From Mobilisporobacter senegalensis (lineage in GTDB: Bacteria; Bacillota; Clostridia; Lachnospirales; Lachnospiraceae), in the NCBI RefSeq assembly GCF_003752155.1, contig NZ_RJVG01000001.1:1-64000 (forward strand): DNA of 64,000 nt. The letters are read 5' to 3'. The position numbers and the translations under genes are program-made. The notes below the pieces were generated by a model, which searched no databases, was not told the DNA's origin, and was given only the letters and a program-made list of their open reading frames with translations. Shown here one piece after another: positions 9,463-18,963 of this stretch (position 1 is its first letter; each line of letters opens with the position of its first letter).

Positions 9463-10056
9463 TTAAAGATACATTGTGTAATCTTCATCATCATCGCCAT
9501 ATAATCCATTTTCATAACCTTTGGTCCAGTCTATGTTATTTGCTCTCTTTTTCTTCATAACTGGTTTCGCGGATTTTTCAGATTTTTTACTATCTTCGAC
9601 TTTCTTCTTTTGCATAGCTTTCTTTTCCTTCTCAAGTCTTCTCATAGTCTCAAACTTGTCAGGTTGCTGTTCTTTCTCTTTCGAAGATGCCTGCTTTGCA
9701 CCGTTATCTTTTATACGGCTTTTGCTAAATCTGTTATCATCCATTTCATCTTTATCTTTGTTATAGCCATTATATCCGGTGTTTCTATTATCTCTACTCT
9801 TAAAGCCTCCAGATCTTCCATCCTTGTTATAACCACCGTTATTGTTTGGCCGGCCTTCTCTGTTATAAGGTCTATTTTCTCTTCCTTCTTTGTTATAGGG
9901 TTTTTTCTCTCGGCCCTCGCTATTGTAAGGTCTGTATTCGCGATTGTTTGTTCCATTTTCGCGATTCCCTCTAGGTTGATAATTATTCTCTCTTGTTCCG
10001 GCCTCTCTGCCACGGTTTTCTCTTGGTCTGCTATCATTAGCATTGGTTGTAACCAC
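9463..10056 (-). CDS. Arg/Asn/Gly-rich low-complexity repeat protein
   Basis: 197 residues, very hydrophilic. Residues about 40-85 carry imperfect tandem repeats of the form PYNxEGRExR, then a Lys/Glu-rich linker, and a distinct C-terminal tail with NNIDWTKGYENGLYGDD. The start is GTG at 10056, with an AGGAG site at 10066-10070, and a TTG-type promoter lies at 10102-10129. Overlapping frames on both strands are open because of the repeats, but only this frame has the site, promoter and terminator. Basic repeats suggest RNA or nucleic-acid contact (RGG-like), which is inference. No family recognised. Confidence 0.75.
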   Translation of the reverse strand: MVTTNANDSRPRENRGREAGTRENNYQPRGNRENGTNNREYRPYNSEGREKKPYNKEGRENRPYNREGRPNNNGGYNKDGRSGGFKSRDNRNTGYNGYNKDKDEMDDNRFSKSRIKDNGAKQASSKEKEQQPDKFETMRRLEKEKKAMQKKKVEDSKKSEKSAKPVMKKKRANNIDWTKGYENGLYGDDDEDYTMYL

Positions 10057-10101
10057 TGAATGTTTCTCCTCTCTTTTGGTTTAAAAGTTTTATACCCTCT
10101 A

Positions 10102-10129
10102 ATTTTATTCCATTTTCCAATAAAGTCAA
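10102..10129 (-). promoter_or_regulatory. Promoter of the repeat-protein gene
   Basis: On the minus strand TTGACT (10129-10124) and TAAAAT (10107-10102) are 16 bases apart, each a 5/6 match to the sigma-A consensus. The start codon follows about 46 bases downstream. The rest of the 10057-10331 gap is AT-rich and must also hold the plus-strand promoter of the DUF1292 gene, for which only a weak match (TTGCTT, then TACAGT) was seen. Confidence 0.65.
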
Positions 10130-10331
10130 TATTTTTTAACAATTTTTTTCATAAATTTAACGAGTATATTTTTTCTCAGTTTCTTTATACTAAAAGATGA
10201 CAAAAACAAAGAATTATAGACTTTTACAATCATTAGAATTAAGATAAAATTTTACCATTTATCTTGCTTTTTTTATTTCTTTCTGTTACAGTCTAGTTGT
10301 AGTTTAATTAAATCAGAAAAGAGGTATATTT

Positions 10332-10685
10332 ATGAGCGAACATATGCATGATCATAACTGTGAAAATGGTTGCGACTGTGGACATGACCATGGCGAAGAA
10401 ATGACTGTTACATTAACTTTAGATGATGGTTCTGAATTAGAATGTGCTGTTTTATCCATCTTCCCAGTTGGTGATAACCAATATATTGCATTAGTACCAA
10501 TTGAAGAAATGGAAAATGAAGAAGGTGAAGGCGAAGTATATTTATATCGTTTCATTGAACACGAAAATAATGAGCTTGAACTTCTTAATATTGAAGATGA
10601 TAATGAATATGAAAAAGTTGCTGACGCTTTTGATGAATTATTAGATGATGAAGAATTCGAAGAAATGTTAGAAGACGAAGAATAG
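10332..10685 (+). CDS. DUF1292 family protein (YrzB-like)
   Basis: 117-residue, strongly acidic small protein of the DUF1292 family common in Firmicutes. The N-terminus is His/Cys-rich (HMHDHNCENGCDCGHDHG), which could bind a metal; the middle TLDDGSELECAVLSIFPVGDNQYIAL is the conserved beta core; the tail is almost all Asp/Glu. An AGAGG site precedes the ATG by 7 bases. It stands alone between divergent and convergent minus-strand genes. Function is unknown; in other Firmicutes the family sits near ruvX-type genes. The metal-binding idea is inference from the His/Cys run. Confidence 0.85.
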   Translation: MSEHMHDHNCENGCDCGHDHGEEMTVTLTLDDGSELECAVLSIFPVGDNQYIALVPIEEMENEEGEGEVYLYRFIEHENNELELLNIEDDNEYEKVADAFDELLDDEEFEEMLEDEE

Positions 10686-10693
10686 TATTCTTT

Positions 10694-10737
10694 AAAAGAG
10701 TGTATCTTAATCCATCAGGATAAAGATACACTCTTTT
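10694..10737 (+). terminator. Terminator after DUF1292 gene
   Basis: A perfect 15-bp stem, AAAAGAGTGTATCTT (10694-10708) with AAGATACACTCTTTT (10723-10737). The T-rich end of the stem is the U-tract. The minus side also ends in TTTT, so it may serve the convergent lipoprotein gene too. Confidence 0.8.
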
Positions 10738-10786
10738 GTTAATTCATATTAAATTGGAATCTCTTTATTAAAATCCATTTGATATA

Positions 10787-11311
10787 TTAAGATTTTTTAG
10801 AATTTACAATACCATCAGAAATAATTTTATTGATGCTTTCCATATCATCATAAACGATATAATAAACATATTTATTCTTAGTCACAACTAACGCATCTTT
10901 TACTTTTTTATATTCTGTTTTTTGTTTCTTTTTCCACTCTTTGTCCTGTGTTTCCTTCATTTTTCGAAATGCATCAGCAATTCCTTTAATGTCCGTATCC
11001 TTTTTTGCTTTCGCTATCATTATTCGATCTGATGTTTTTCCGGTAGCATCTGCTAAGTAAAAACCTTCTTCAATGGTATCCTTCTTTAAATTTATAGTAG
11101 AGATAATATCCTTACTATCTTCTTCCAGAAAATCTAATCGTTTATATCCCAATTGTTCTTCATTGGATATTTTATAATCTTTTGCCACCTTATCAGTAAT
11201 CTGGTCCATAAGGTCTGCGACCTTCACCTTTGGTTCTTTCGGCTTAGTACTACAAGCTGTAAAACACATAGAAAATATCAAGGATATTACTACTAATTTA
11301 TATCGATTCAT
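10787..11311 (-). CDS. Lipoprotein, DUF4358-like
   Basis: 174 residues. A short hydrophobic signal ending in the lipobox FTAC (Cys near residue 20) predicts export and lipid anchoring on the outer face of the membrane. The mature part is Lys-rich with the pattern expected of DUF4358 proteins (DLMDQITDKV near the N-terminus, KNKYVYYIVYDD near the C-terminus). It lies downstream of gltX and the helicase gene, 139 bases after the helicase stop, and may have its own promoter. The family assignment is from pattern memory and function is unknown. Confidence 0.6.
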   Translation of the reverse strand: MNRYKLVVISLIFSMCFTACSTKPKEPKVKVADLMDQITDKVAKDYKISNEEQLGYKRLDFLEEDSKDIISTINLKKDTIEEGFYLADATGKTSDRIMIAKAKKDTDIKGIADAFRKMKETQDKEWKKKQKTEYKKVKDALVVTKNKYVYYIVYDDMESINKIISDGIVNSKKS

Positions 11312-11450
11312 GCCATCACCTTTTCTTCAATAGAATTAAGTTTCACTTGATGTAAGTAAAATTGCTTATATAAGTAGTTTATCCCGAAATTTATTTAATT
11401 ACTCATTGAATGTTTATAGATTGCCGATTCATCACAGAGATTGAAAGTTC

Positions 11451-13457
11451 TTATTTTTTGTTGATAAGTTTTAGCATATGATGATTCACGCAAAAATTAA
11501 GATCCAAGGTTCTTTCTTTTTTTATATTTTTAAAATAAATGATTAATTTCCCATCTTTATTCTGCTTAATTTCTCCGGGGCCATACATTTTATGTTCAAT
11601 CCAGGCACCTGTCTTTAATTCTGATATATCAAGAAGAAGTTCTCCTACAAATCTTGAAATCTCTAATTCTTTGTTATATCGTTCTTTTACAGAATAAATA
11701 TGAAGATATTTCCTGGCTCTTGTCATAGCCACATAAAACATACGCCTCTCTTCTTCCATATCCACTTCAAGCATTGCTTTATGATGAGGTGTAATACCCT
11801 CATTGGCATCAATAATAAATACCACTTCATATTCCAAACCTTTGGAAGAATGCATGGTTGTCATAGTAATACTATCTATATCATTCTCTCTTTGATTTTT
11901 AGCCTGCTCTGCTAATTCTAATGCATATTCTTCTATATGGGTAAACCATTCTTCATATGTTTTATAGTTTTTTGCACTTTCCTGAATTTCATCCAGAACT
12001 TCCAGTAATTCATCTATCTTTATTCTTCTGTAGTCTGCATATTCTTTCAGATATTCTTCGTAACCAATCCCTTTGCGTATGTAATTAATTCCTGAGAATG
12101 GATTCATGTTTGACAGCATTTTCAAATCATATTCCAATTTCTCAATACGTTCTATCATCCAGTCCTTGTCAGAGTATTTTCTCTTTAATTGCTCAAAATC
12201 AACCGTAGTCTCTGTTAAATATTCTCTGCTAATATATCGTTTTGGCCGATTCATGATCTGTAAAAATAGGCTTCGATCTTTTTGACCCATGGCAAGTTTA
12301 ATATATCCAATTAAATTTTTAGCAATCCAGTGTTCATAAATATTAGGCATGGAATCCTTCATCTTAAATGGTATATTATATTCCATAAATTTTTCTAATA
12401 AGGCTCTTGGCTGGGTATTGGTCCTGAATAAAATTGCAATTTCTGATAATGGAATACCTTTCTTTTGATAGGAGAGCACTTCATCAATAATGGTTTGATT
12501 TTCTAAAGCCAGCTCTTTAAAAGTTTTGAGCTGAATATCTTCTCCTTCTGAATTGATGGTTATGATATTCTTACTAAACCGTTTCATATTATTTTTAACA
12601 ACTCTTTTTGCACCCTCTATGATTTTAACTGTGGATCGGTAATTTACATCCAATAAAACACTTTTTGCATTCATATAATCTTTCTCAAAGTTAAGCATGA
12701 TCTCTGGCTTTGCACCACGGAATCGATAAATCGACTGATCATCATCACCAACAATAAATAGATTATCTTCCGGCTTCGCAAGAAGTCTGATAATATCATA
12801 CTGAATTTTATTAATATCCTGGAATTCATCAATTAATATATATCGGAATTTATCCTGCCAGATTTTAAGGATATCTTTTCTCTCTTTTAAAAGCTCATAA
12901 CAATATACGAGCATATCGTCAAAATCTATTAAATTAGCCCTGCGGAGCCGATTATCATATTCTTCATATATTTTTTTGAATATATCTTCTGAACAGTTGA
13001 TGGAATAGTAATGATCAAGGTTAATTCTCTCACCTTTAACCAGACTGATCTCATTTTCAATACCATTTATAAAATCTTTCTCATCTTCAATTTCTAAATC
13101 AAGTTTTTCGATGATTTCTCTCATAAATTGTTTCTTTTGATCTTCTTTTAGAATGTTACCAGAATTAAAGTGATATGCATATTTTAAGATAGTAAAAAAG
13201 ATTGCGTGAAAAGTCCCAAAATTAACTGGTATGTGGTTCTCTCCCATCAATTTTTGAAATCTCTCCCGCATTTCATTTGCCGCGGCTTTGGTAAATGTAA
13301 TTACAAGAATATTCCTTGGATCCACTCCATACTCCTCAATGAGATATTTTGTCCGTCTCGTAATTACTAATGTTTTACCAGAACCAGGCCCGGCAAGGAC
13401 CATCATGGGTCCCTTGCCGTGAGTAATTGCCTTTTCTTGTGATACATTAAAATTCAT
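11451..13457 (-). CDS. UvrD/PcrA-like superfamily 1 DNA helicase
   Basis: 668-residue 3'-5' helicase. Walker A GPGSGKT is at residues 23-29, IDEFQDIN carries Walker B, VGDDDQSIYRFRGA is motif III, and TMHSSKGLEYEVVFI and FYVAMTRARK are motifs V and VI. The last 50 residues keep a short version of the PcrA tail (GAWIEHKMYGPGEI), a Tudor-like module that contacts RNA polymerase in PcrA. It is shorter than full PcrA (about 720-740) and could be a second UvrD paralog. It starts only one base after the gltX stop, so the two are cotranscribed. Confidence 0.9.
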   Translation of the reverse strand: MNFNVSQEKAITHGKGPMMVLAGPGSGKTLVITRRTKYLIEEYGVDPRNILVITFTKAAANEMRERFQKLMGENHIPVNFGTFHAIFFTILKYAYHFNSGNILKEDQKKQFMREIIEKLDLEIEDEKDFINGIENEISLVKGERINLDHYYSINCSEDIFKKIYEEYDNRLRRANLIDFDDMLVYCYELLKERKDILKIWQDKFRYILIDEFQDINKIQYDIIRLLAKPEDNLFIVGDDDQSIYRFRGAKPEIMLNFEKDYMNAKSVLLDVNYRSTVKIIEGAKRVVKNNMKRFSKNIITINSEGEDIQLKTFKELALENQTIIDEVLSYQKKGIPLSEIAILFRTNTQPRALLEKFMEYNIPFKMKDSMPNIYEHWIAKNLIGYIKLAMGQKDRSLFLQIMNRPKRYISREYLTETTVDFEQLKRKYSDKDWMIERIEKLEYDLKMLSNMNPFSGINYIRKGIGYEEYLKEYADYRRIKIDELLEVLDEIQESAKNYKTYEEWFTHIEEYALELAEQAKNQRENDIDSITMTTMHSSKGLEYEVVFIIDANEGITPHHKAMLEVDMEEERRMFYVAMTRARKYLHIYSVKERYNKELEISRFVGELLLDISELKTGAWIEHKMYGPGEIKQNKDGKLIIYFKNIKKERTLDLNFCVNHHMLKLINKK

Positions 13458-13458
13458 T

Positions 13459-14925
13459 CTATATTTCCTGACTTAATTTTTCAATTGCTATACGGATTCT
13501 TGATAAAGACTCTTCTTTACCTAGGATTTCCATAATCTCTGTAGCGCCGCCTGGTGTTGATTGTTTTCCCGAAACTGCAGTACGAATCGGCCACATGGCA
13601 TATCCATTCTTACAGCCCTTCTTTTCTACATATTGGATCAATGCTGCATATAATGCATCATTGCTATAATCTTCCTGTTCTTCAAAGATTGGAAGCAGTT
13701 CTTTTAAAACTTCCAGTGAAGTCTGCTCATTGGTTTTCATCTTTTTATGAGTATACATGGAAATATCATATTCCGGCAATTCTTCAAAGAAGTCTATATG
13801 TTCTTTAATATCTAAGAATGTCTCAATTCTGGTTTTTACTAAATCTGCAATTTTTTTAATATCAAGTTCTTTCCTGATCACTTCTTTGATATATGGCAAT
13901 GCCATCTTATAATATGTTTCCGTGTCCATATTAGTAATGTATATACCATTCATCCATCTTAACTTGACCATGTCAAATACAGCCGGTGATTTATTAATAT
14001 GATGATAATCAAACTCTTTTATTAACTCATCTAATGTAAAAATCTCCTCATTACCGGAAGGACTCCACCCAAGGAGTGATACATAATTTACAACAGCTTC
14101 TGTTACAAAGCCTTGCTCAATTAAATCTTCATAAGAAGAATGCCCGGAACGTTTACTTAATTTCTTGTGTTCTTCATTGGTAATGATAGGACAGTGGACA
14201 TAAACTGGAATGTCCCAACCAAATGCATTATAGAGACGATTATATTTTGGAGTAGAAGAGAGGTACTCATTTCCTCTGACTACATGGGTAATCTCCATAA
14301 GATGGTCGTCCACCACATTAGCAAAATTATAAGTTGGATATCCATCAGATTTGATCAAAATCATATCGTCTAATTCTTCATTATCTACTGTAATATCTCC
14401 AAAAATAATATCTGAAAAAGTAGTAGTTCCCTCTGTGGGATTGTTCTGTCTGATCACATAAGGGATCCCCGCCTTAAGGTTTGCCTCTACTTCTTCTTTT
14501 GATAAATGTAAGCAATGTTTATCATATTTAGCAATCTCTTTTCCATCTTCCGTAGTGGCTGAACTTTTTAATGTTTCCAGTCTTTCTTTCGTACAGAAAC
14601 AATAATATGCTTCCCCTTTATCCACCAGTTGCTTCGCATATTCTAAATATAATCCTTGTGCCTGACGCTCACTTTGAACATATGGGCCAAATCCGCCATC
14701 TTTATCTGGTCCTTCATCATGAATTAAACCTGTTTTCTCTAGGGTACGATAAATTATTTCTAAGGCTCCCTCAACAAATCTTTCCTGGTCTGTATCCTCT
14801 ATTCTTAAAAGAAAATCTCCACCTTCATGTTTTGTAATTAAATATGCATATAATGCAGTTCTTAAATTACCAACATGCATTCTTCCTGTTGGGCTTGGCG
14901 CAAATCTTGTCCTTACTTTACTCAT
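13459..14925 (-). CDS. gltX: Glutamyl-tRNA synthetase
   Basis: 488-residue class I aminoacyl-tRNA synthetase that charges tRNA-Glu. It has the HIGH-type motif HVGN at residues 17-20, right after RFAPSPTG, and the KMSKS-type KLSKR near residue 255. An open frame extends 12 codons upstream to 14961, but the AGGAG site is 7-8 bases before the ATG at 14925 and the protein [14 protein letters not shown] matches the family start, so 14925 was chosen. A TTGAAA/TATAAT promoter lies at 14985-15013. Some Clostridia use this enzyme in a non-discriminating way with GatCAB; sequence alone does not tell. Confidence 0.97.
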   Translation of the reverse strand: MSKVRTRFAPSPTGRMHVGNLRTALYAYLITKHEGGDFLLRIEDTDQERFVEGALEIIYRTLEKTGLIHDEGPDKDGGFGPYVQSERQAQGLYLEYAKQLVDKGEAYYCFCTKERLETLKSSATTEDGKEIAKYDKHCLHLSKEEVEANLKAGIPYVIRQNNPTEGTTTFSDIIFGDITVDNEELDDMILIKSDGYPTYNFANVVDDHLMEITHVVRGNEYLSSTPKYNRLYNAFGWDIPVYVHCPIITNEEHKKLSKRSGHSSYEDLIEQGFVTEAVVNYVSLLGWSPSGNEEIFTLDELIKEFDYHHINKSPAVFDMVKLRWMNGIYITNMDTETYYKMALPYIKEVIRKELDIKKIADLVKTRIETFLDIKEHIDFFEELPEYDISMYTHKKMKTNEQTSLEVLKELLPIFEEQEDYSNDALYAALIQYVEKKGCKNGYAMWPIRTAVSGKQSTPGGATEIMEILGKEESLSRIRIAIEKLSQEI

Positions 14926-14984
14926 GTTTTCACTCCTAAATGTTTTTTCTTTTCTTTCCATATATTTTAATCCATTCTGGAAAA

Positions 14985-15013
14985 ATTATATACCACTTCC
15001 CATTTCTTTTCAA
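14985..15013 (-). promoter_or_regulatory. Promoter of gltX
   Basis: TTGAAA (15013-15008) and TATAAT (14990-14985) on the minus strand are 17 bases apart, with the start codon about 60 bases downstream. Confidence 0.8.
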
Positions 15014-15098
15014 TATGTAACTCATTATGATTTAAATTCATAGAATCGGCTAAACACTATATGAATTTGATGGAAAATTAAAGTTATTCATAGAAACA

Positions 15099-15157
15099 GG
15101 GTGTTTAAAAGCATCCTATAACTAATAAAAATAGTATAATCTAGCTTTTAAACACCC
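15099..15157 (-). terminator. Long inverted repeat after the ABC exporter operon
   Basis: GGGTGTTTAAAAGC (15099-15112) is a perfect complement of GCTTTTAAACACCC (15144-15157), with a 31-base loop that itself holds ACTA/TAGT. It lies 18 bases after the permease stop. The minus side has only TGTTTC after the stem, so it is a weak terminator or an mRNA 3' end stabiliser. Confidence 0.55.
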
Positions 15158-15175
15158 GTAACATGTCTGAATTCC

Positions 15176-16504
15176 TTACTCTGACTTCATAGCTTCAATA
15201 GCACTGATCTTGGTTGCCCGGTTTGCAGGATAGTAACCGGAAAGAATACCTACTGCCATAGCAAAACCAGCAGCTAATAAAGGTAACCAAATGGGAATAA
15301 TTGAAAACTTAGTAACCTCATTTTGTCCCCAGCCATTATTCATAATAGAAGAGAAGATTGGTGCCCCAAATTTATTAATACAAAAAGATGCTATATAACT
15401 AATAATGACACCAATAATTCCACCAAACAATCCTATCATAGCAGCTTCAAATAAAAATAACTTTTTCACATCTCTGATCACACAGCCGAGTACTTTCATA
15501 ACACCGATTTCTTTCGTTCTTTCATATATGGACATAACCATTGTATTCGCTATACTGATTGCAGACACTAACATTGCAACTGCACCAACACCACCAAGAA
15601 CCAGCTGTAACATTTTTGATGTTTCTTCCATTGGCTTTAAATACATACTTAAACTTTCAGAAGCATAACCCAGATCAGTAATTGCATCCTGAACTTCTTC
15701 TACATTTTTAATATTATCAACATTGATACGTATCTGGTCATAATTTCTTAAAGCTTTTTCTGCTTTCTTTCGATCTTCTGCCTTCAAAGTTTTTATGTAA
15801 TCTTTATAATGATCCATAAAGAAAGAAATGTCTACATAGCAGTTCCAATCATATTCATTATTGCTTTTTTCCATTATCGCTATATCTTTTAATTGAACTT
15901 TCTTTTCTTTTTTCTTAGGATCCATCTGATAATCCCACCCATTAAAGGATAGTTTGATTTTATCTTTCGAAAAATCTATTTGTTTTTGTTGATACATACG
16001 GCTGCCAGGATTATAAAAATTCATTCCTACGTCTGAGCCAACTAAAAATACATCTTTATTCTCTGCCGTTGGCATACTGCCATAGGTGAGAGCTGGGAAT
16101 CCAAATTCCTTAAAGGCATTATAGTCCATAGCAAATATCTGAAAATCACTGCGATATTTACCACTGTACATAACAGCACTTCTATATATTACCGGAGAAA
16201 CAACCTTTACATGTTCTATCTGCTTCACTTGATTTACAAGATTATCATCCATAGCCTGCTCTTTGGAATTTATATAATTGCCATCTTTATCAAAGATAGC
16301 AGCATTCTTTTGAATTGTTACTGTAGTTAAAGAACCCAATTCCATGACCTGTGTTCTAAAACTGGTATTCATACCTATACCGATAGAAATCATAATAACA
16401 ATTGATAAAGTTCCAATCACAACTCCAATAATGGTTAATGCGGTTCTGGCCTTTCTACGACTTAGATTCTTAAGTCCCATTTTCATCAAATCACTTATTC
16501 TCAT
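15176..16504 (-). CDS. ABC exporter permease, MacB/FtsX family
   Basis: 442 residues. A first membrane helix near residues 18-40 is followed by a large extracytoplasmic MacB-type domain (about 45-290), then three helices in the C-terminal FtsX-like domain (about 295-320, 345-375, 400-425), ending in the conserved GYYPANRATKISAIEAMKSE. It should pair with the ATPase at 18960-19877. The operon lacks a MacA-type adaptor and instead has a large Ig-like exported protein and a small membrane protein between ATPase and permease. Substrate unknown; peptide or lipoprotein release is the family-level guess. Confidence 0.9.
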   Translation of the reverse strand: MRISDLMKMGLKNLSRRKARTALTIIGVVIGTLSIVIMISIGIGMNTSFRTQVMELGSLTTVTIQKNAAIFDKDGNYINSKEQAMDDNLVNQVKQIEHVKVVSPVIYRSAVMYSGKYRSDFQIFAMDYNAFKEFGFPALTYGSMPTAENKDVFLVGSDVGMNFYNPGSRMYQQKQIDFSKDKIKLSFNGWDYQMDPKKKEKKVQLKDIAIMEKSNNEYDWNCYVDISFFMDHYKDYIKTLKAEDRKKAEKALRNYDQIRINVDNIKNVEEVQDAITDLGYASESLSMYLKPMEETSKMLQLVLGGVGAVAMLVSAISIANTMVMSIYERTKEIGVMKVLGCVIRDVKKLFLFEAAMIGLFGGIIGVIISYIASFCINKFGAPIFSSIMNNGWGQNEVTKFSIIPIWLPLLAAGFAMAVGILSGYYPANRATKISAIEAMKSE

Positions 16505-16525
16505 AGTCTTAGATTCCTTTCCAGG

Positions 16526-16828
16526 TTAATCTTCATAGAGTACAATTCCTTTTTTTATTCTCTTTTTCGCTAAGAGGATTCCGATAGTCAGACCAAGGAC
16601 TATCGTAGCCAAAGAGATTCCTGCTACAAATGGCCAGCTGGCTAATAGAGGATCTTTTTGCATTCCTTCTATATTCTCACCATACATCCCCGGGTCACCT
16701 TCCATAGCTCCTTCTCCCGAAACCGCGCCTCCGTCTACTACCATAACGTCTTTGGCCTGCATTATACCGACAGGCATATTATTAAATATTATAGTTGTAT
16801 TTAAATCGTTATCTATTAATATTTTCAT
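16526..16828 (-). CDS. Small single-pass membrane protein in exporter operon
   Basis: 100 residues, no family recognised. An acidic, Met/Gly-rich N-terminal stretch (about 30-60) precedes one membrane helix at about 66-87 and a basic tail (KKRIKKG). The ATG at 16828 has a strong GGGGG-type site. It sits 11 bases after the Ig-like protein gene and 21 bases before the permease, so it is clearly part of the operon. Topology by the positive-inside rule puts the C-terminus in the cytoplasm. It may help assemble the transporter; that is inference. Confidence 0.7.
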   Translation of the reverse strand: MKILIDNDLNTTIIFNNMPVGIMQAKDVMVVDGGAVSGEGAMEGDPGMYGENIEGMQKDPLLASWPFVAGISLATIVLGLTIGILLAKKRIKKGIVLYED

Positions 16829-16839
16829 TATAATCCCCC

Positions 16840-18963
16840 TTAAATTGAATTTTCTTCTTGCTTATGTAATTTCTTCTTATACAATTCCAGTTTTACTTTG
16901 CGGCCAATTGGAATCATAATGAAAAACAGAACTATCTGAATGATTATGAATACTGGTAAATTTACGATTTCTTTCTTAGTTTCTGGAGGAAGAGGATTCA
17001 TACCAGGATCAGACTCATCAGGATTAAATGCAGGCATAGGATCTACAGTAGATTCAAATGGTGTTGGTACCTCAATTGTATCTCCATTGCTGTCCTCATA
17101 AGAAATAATTAAATTACCTTTCGCTAAGCCTTCGATCATTGGTGTGATTTCTATTTCATAAACATCTCCAGAACCTGCTTCCACATTACCAATAAACAGC
17201 ATTGCACTGGAAGCCGTAAAATCAGTACCATCTATTTTGGCAGTTACATTACTTAGAACAGATTTACCAAGATTATAGAATTCAAAATTTAAAGTAGTTG
17301 GTGTATTTACGATAGGTATTTCCCCGTATCCCATCATTATATTGCTTACCACAGGTCTGGCATTTTCCATAACCTGTAGATTGATGATTTCTGAAACAGT
17401 AACACCTGTTGAGATCGTACCATCTTCTGGAACCGGCATCCCTTCATATTCATATTCAAACTTAATTTCAAGGGGATATGCTTTGGTAACGGAATCTGCT
17501 TTTACTTTAAGGTTCATTGTATTATGCTTTGTTTCTCCTGCCTTAATAATTGGAATATAAAAGCTATTGCTTCCTTTTGTAACTGAAAAAACATTGTCGG
17601 TAGAAGAAAGAGTAACCTTAATATTTCTTGCACTGACATTACTATTGGTATTAAGAACATCGAAGCTAAAATCAAAGGATTTCCCGGCTTTTAAGTTCTC
17701 CTCACTTGTTTTAAAGTCACTGATAATTAGTTTTGGTGTACTTCCTTCATCAGCATTTTGAACATTAAGGACAAATAATTTAGCAGTAACAGGACCAAAT
17801 GCTTTTCCTGTATCATCTTTATAGGTATAACTGATATCCAGTTCATTCAGGCCCTCAGCAATATCCTTAGATACATTAAGATTCAGACTTACTTTTTTCT
17901 TACTGCCTGAAGTCAAAAGGCTGATATATTTATATGGTTCGGATTTTATAGGACTGAAATTAGCATTCGTTAAATTCGTAGGAGTGATTTTTATTTCTTT
18001 TAAATCACTATTACTTCTATTCTCCATATTGAAAGAAATGGTAACCTTACCTCCTGCCATTGGAGAACTTACACTTTGTATAACATCTGTGATCAACAGG
18101 TTTGGATCTCCTAATGAACTTCCTCCTTTGATATTGATATATATTGGCGTTTCAAAGGTATAGTCATTCTCATCACTGTCTTTGCAAGTTATCTTTATGG
18201 TCAATGATTTGTAACCGCCGACTGCATCATTAGATACCTTCAAAGGGATTGAAACAGCCTCAGAGCCTGAAGTCTTAATATCTCCCTTGTTAAACCTGCT
18301 CTTACTATAAGCAGGAATGATCCCATCTGCTGCAAATCCATCTATAGTTACAATTGTATTTTTTGCCATCAGACCACCAGTGTTGGTAAGTGTAAAATCA
18401 ACATTGAACTCCATGCCCGCTTTCACATTTTCCGGCATATTCAGATCTGCAACCACTAATTCAGGTTGTGTTTTTTGTGAAGGAACTTTAATAATAATAG
18501 GCTGCTTCATGGTAATCTCAGAATGAAACTTATCATGAATATCCACTCCTGATGCCTTTAAAGTCAAATTATAATTCCCTTTTTTGGTTGTATCTTTTAC
18601 AAGCACATCAAACTCCAGTTTCGTTTCCATGTTACTTTCTAATTTTACCGGCGGCTGACTGTTGGGTCTGGTCAAGGTTATATCTGAGATTATCTCTATA
18701 TGAGGATCTGCAGATTCTATTGATATGGTCTGGTCATCAATATATGTATTCAATCTTACAAAAATAGAAATATGTGCAGTTTCACCTGGAATTATAGTCG
18801 TAGCCCCTATATTTTGTGTCGGAATTATTTCCGGAGTGATTATATCATTCCCATCATCATCTGTAGACGAGGCATTTACAATATAAACATTTGGATTAGG
18901 TATATTTCCAACTACTAAAATTGATATTACAAATAACACAAGTAACTTTTTCACTGATTTCAT
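16840..18963 (-). CDS. Exported Ig-like repeat protein (COG1361/CARDB-type)
   Basis: 707 residues. A signal peptide occupies about residues 1-31, then four to five beta-sandwich repeats follow, each with the pattern of an adhesion/NEW3 or CARDB-like domain (for example LVVADLNMPENVKAGMEF, LLITDVIQSVSSPMAGGKV, LIISDFKTSEENLKAGKS). A membrane helix near residues 670-690 and a Lys-rich tail anchor it. Its start overlaps the ATPase stop by 4 bases (ATGA). S-layer-like or wall-facing Ig repeats next to a MacB-type pump suggest it stands in for the periplasmic adaptor or guides the substrate outward. That role is inference. Confidence 0.8.
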   Translation of the reverse strand: MKSVKKLLVLFVISILVVGNIPNPNVYIVNASSTDDDGNDIITPEIIPTQNIGATTIIPGETAHISIFVRLNTYIDDQTISIESADPHIEIISDITLTRPNSQPPVKLESNMETKLEFDVLVKDTTKKGNYNLTLKASGVDIHDKFHSEITMKQPIIIKVPSQKTQPELVVADLNMPENVKAGMEFNVDFTLTNTGGLMAKNTIVTIDGFAADGIIPAYSKSRFNKGDIKTSGSEAVSIPLKVSNDAVGGYKSLTIKITCKDSDENDYTFETPIYINIKGGSSLGDPNLLITDVIQSVSSPMAGGKVTISFNMENRSNSDLKEIKITPTNLTNANFSPIKSEPYKYISLLTSGSKKKVSLNLNVSKDIAEGLNELDISYTYKDDTGKAFGPVTAKLFVLNVQNADEGSTPKLIISDFKTSEENLKAGKSFDFSFDVLNTNSNVSARNIKVTLSSTDNVFSVTKGSNSFYIPIIKAGETKHNTMNLKVKADSVTKAYPLEIKFEYEYEGMPVPEDGTISTGVTVSEIINLQVMENARPVVSNIMMGYGEIPIVNTPTTLNFEFYNLGKSVLSNVTAKIDGTDFTASSAMLFIGNVEAGSGDVYEIEITPMIEGLAKGNLIISYEDSNGDTIEVPTPFESTVDPMPAFNPDESDPGMNPLPPETKKEIVNLPVFIIIQIVLFFIMIPIGRKVKLELYKKKLHKQEENSI

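Noticed and set aside
9610-10059. 149-codon plus-strand frame
   Set aside because: Antisense shadow of the Arg/Asn/Gly repeats; no ribosome site or promoter.
9711-10142. 143-codon minus-strand frame over the repeat-protein gene
   Set aside because: It is open because of the repeats, has no ribosome site at its start, and lies in another frame of the gene that has promoter, site and terminator.
14926-14961. 12-codon upstream extension of gltX
   Set aside because: The strong AGGAG site and the family start both favour 14925.
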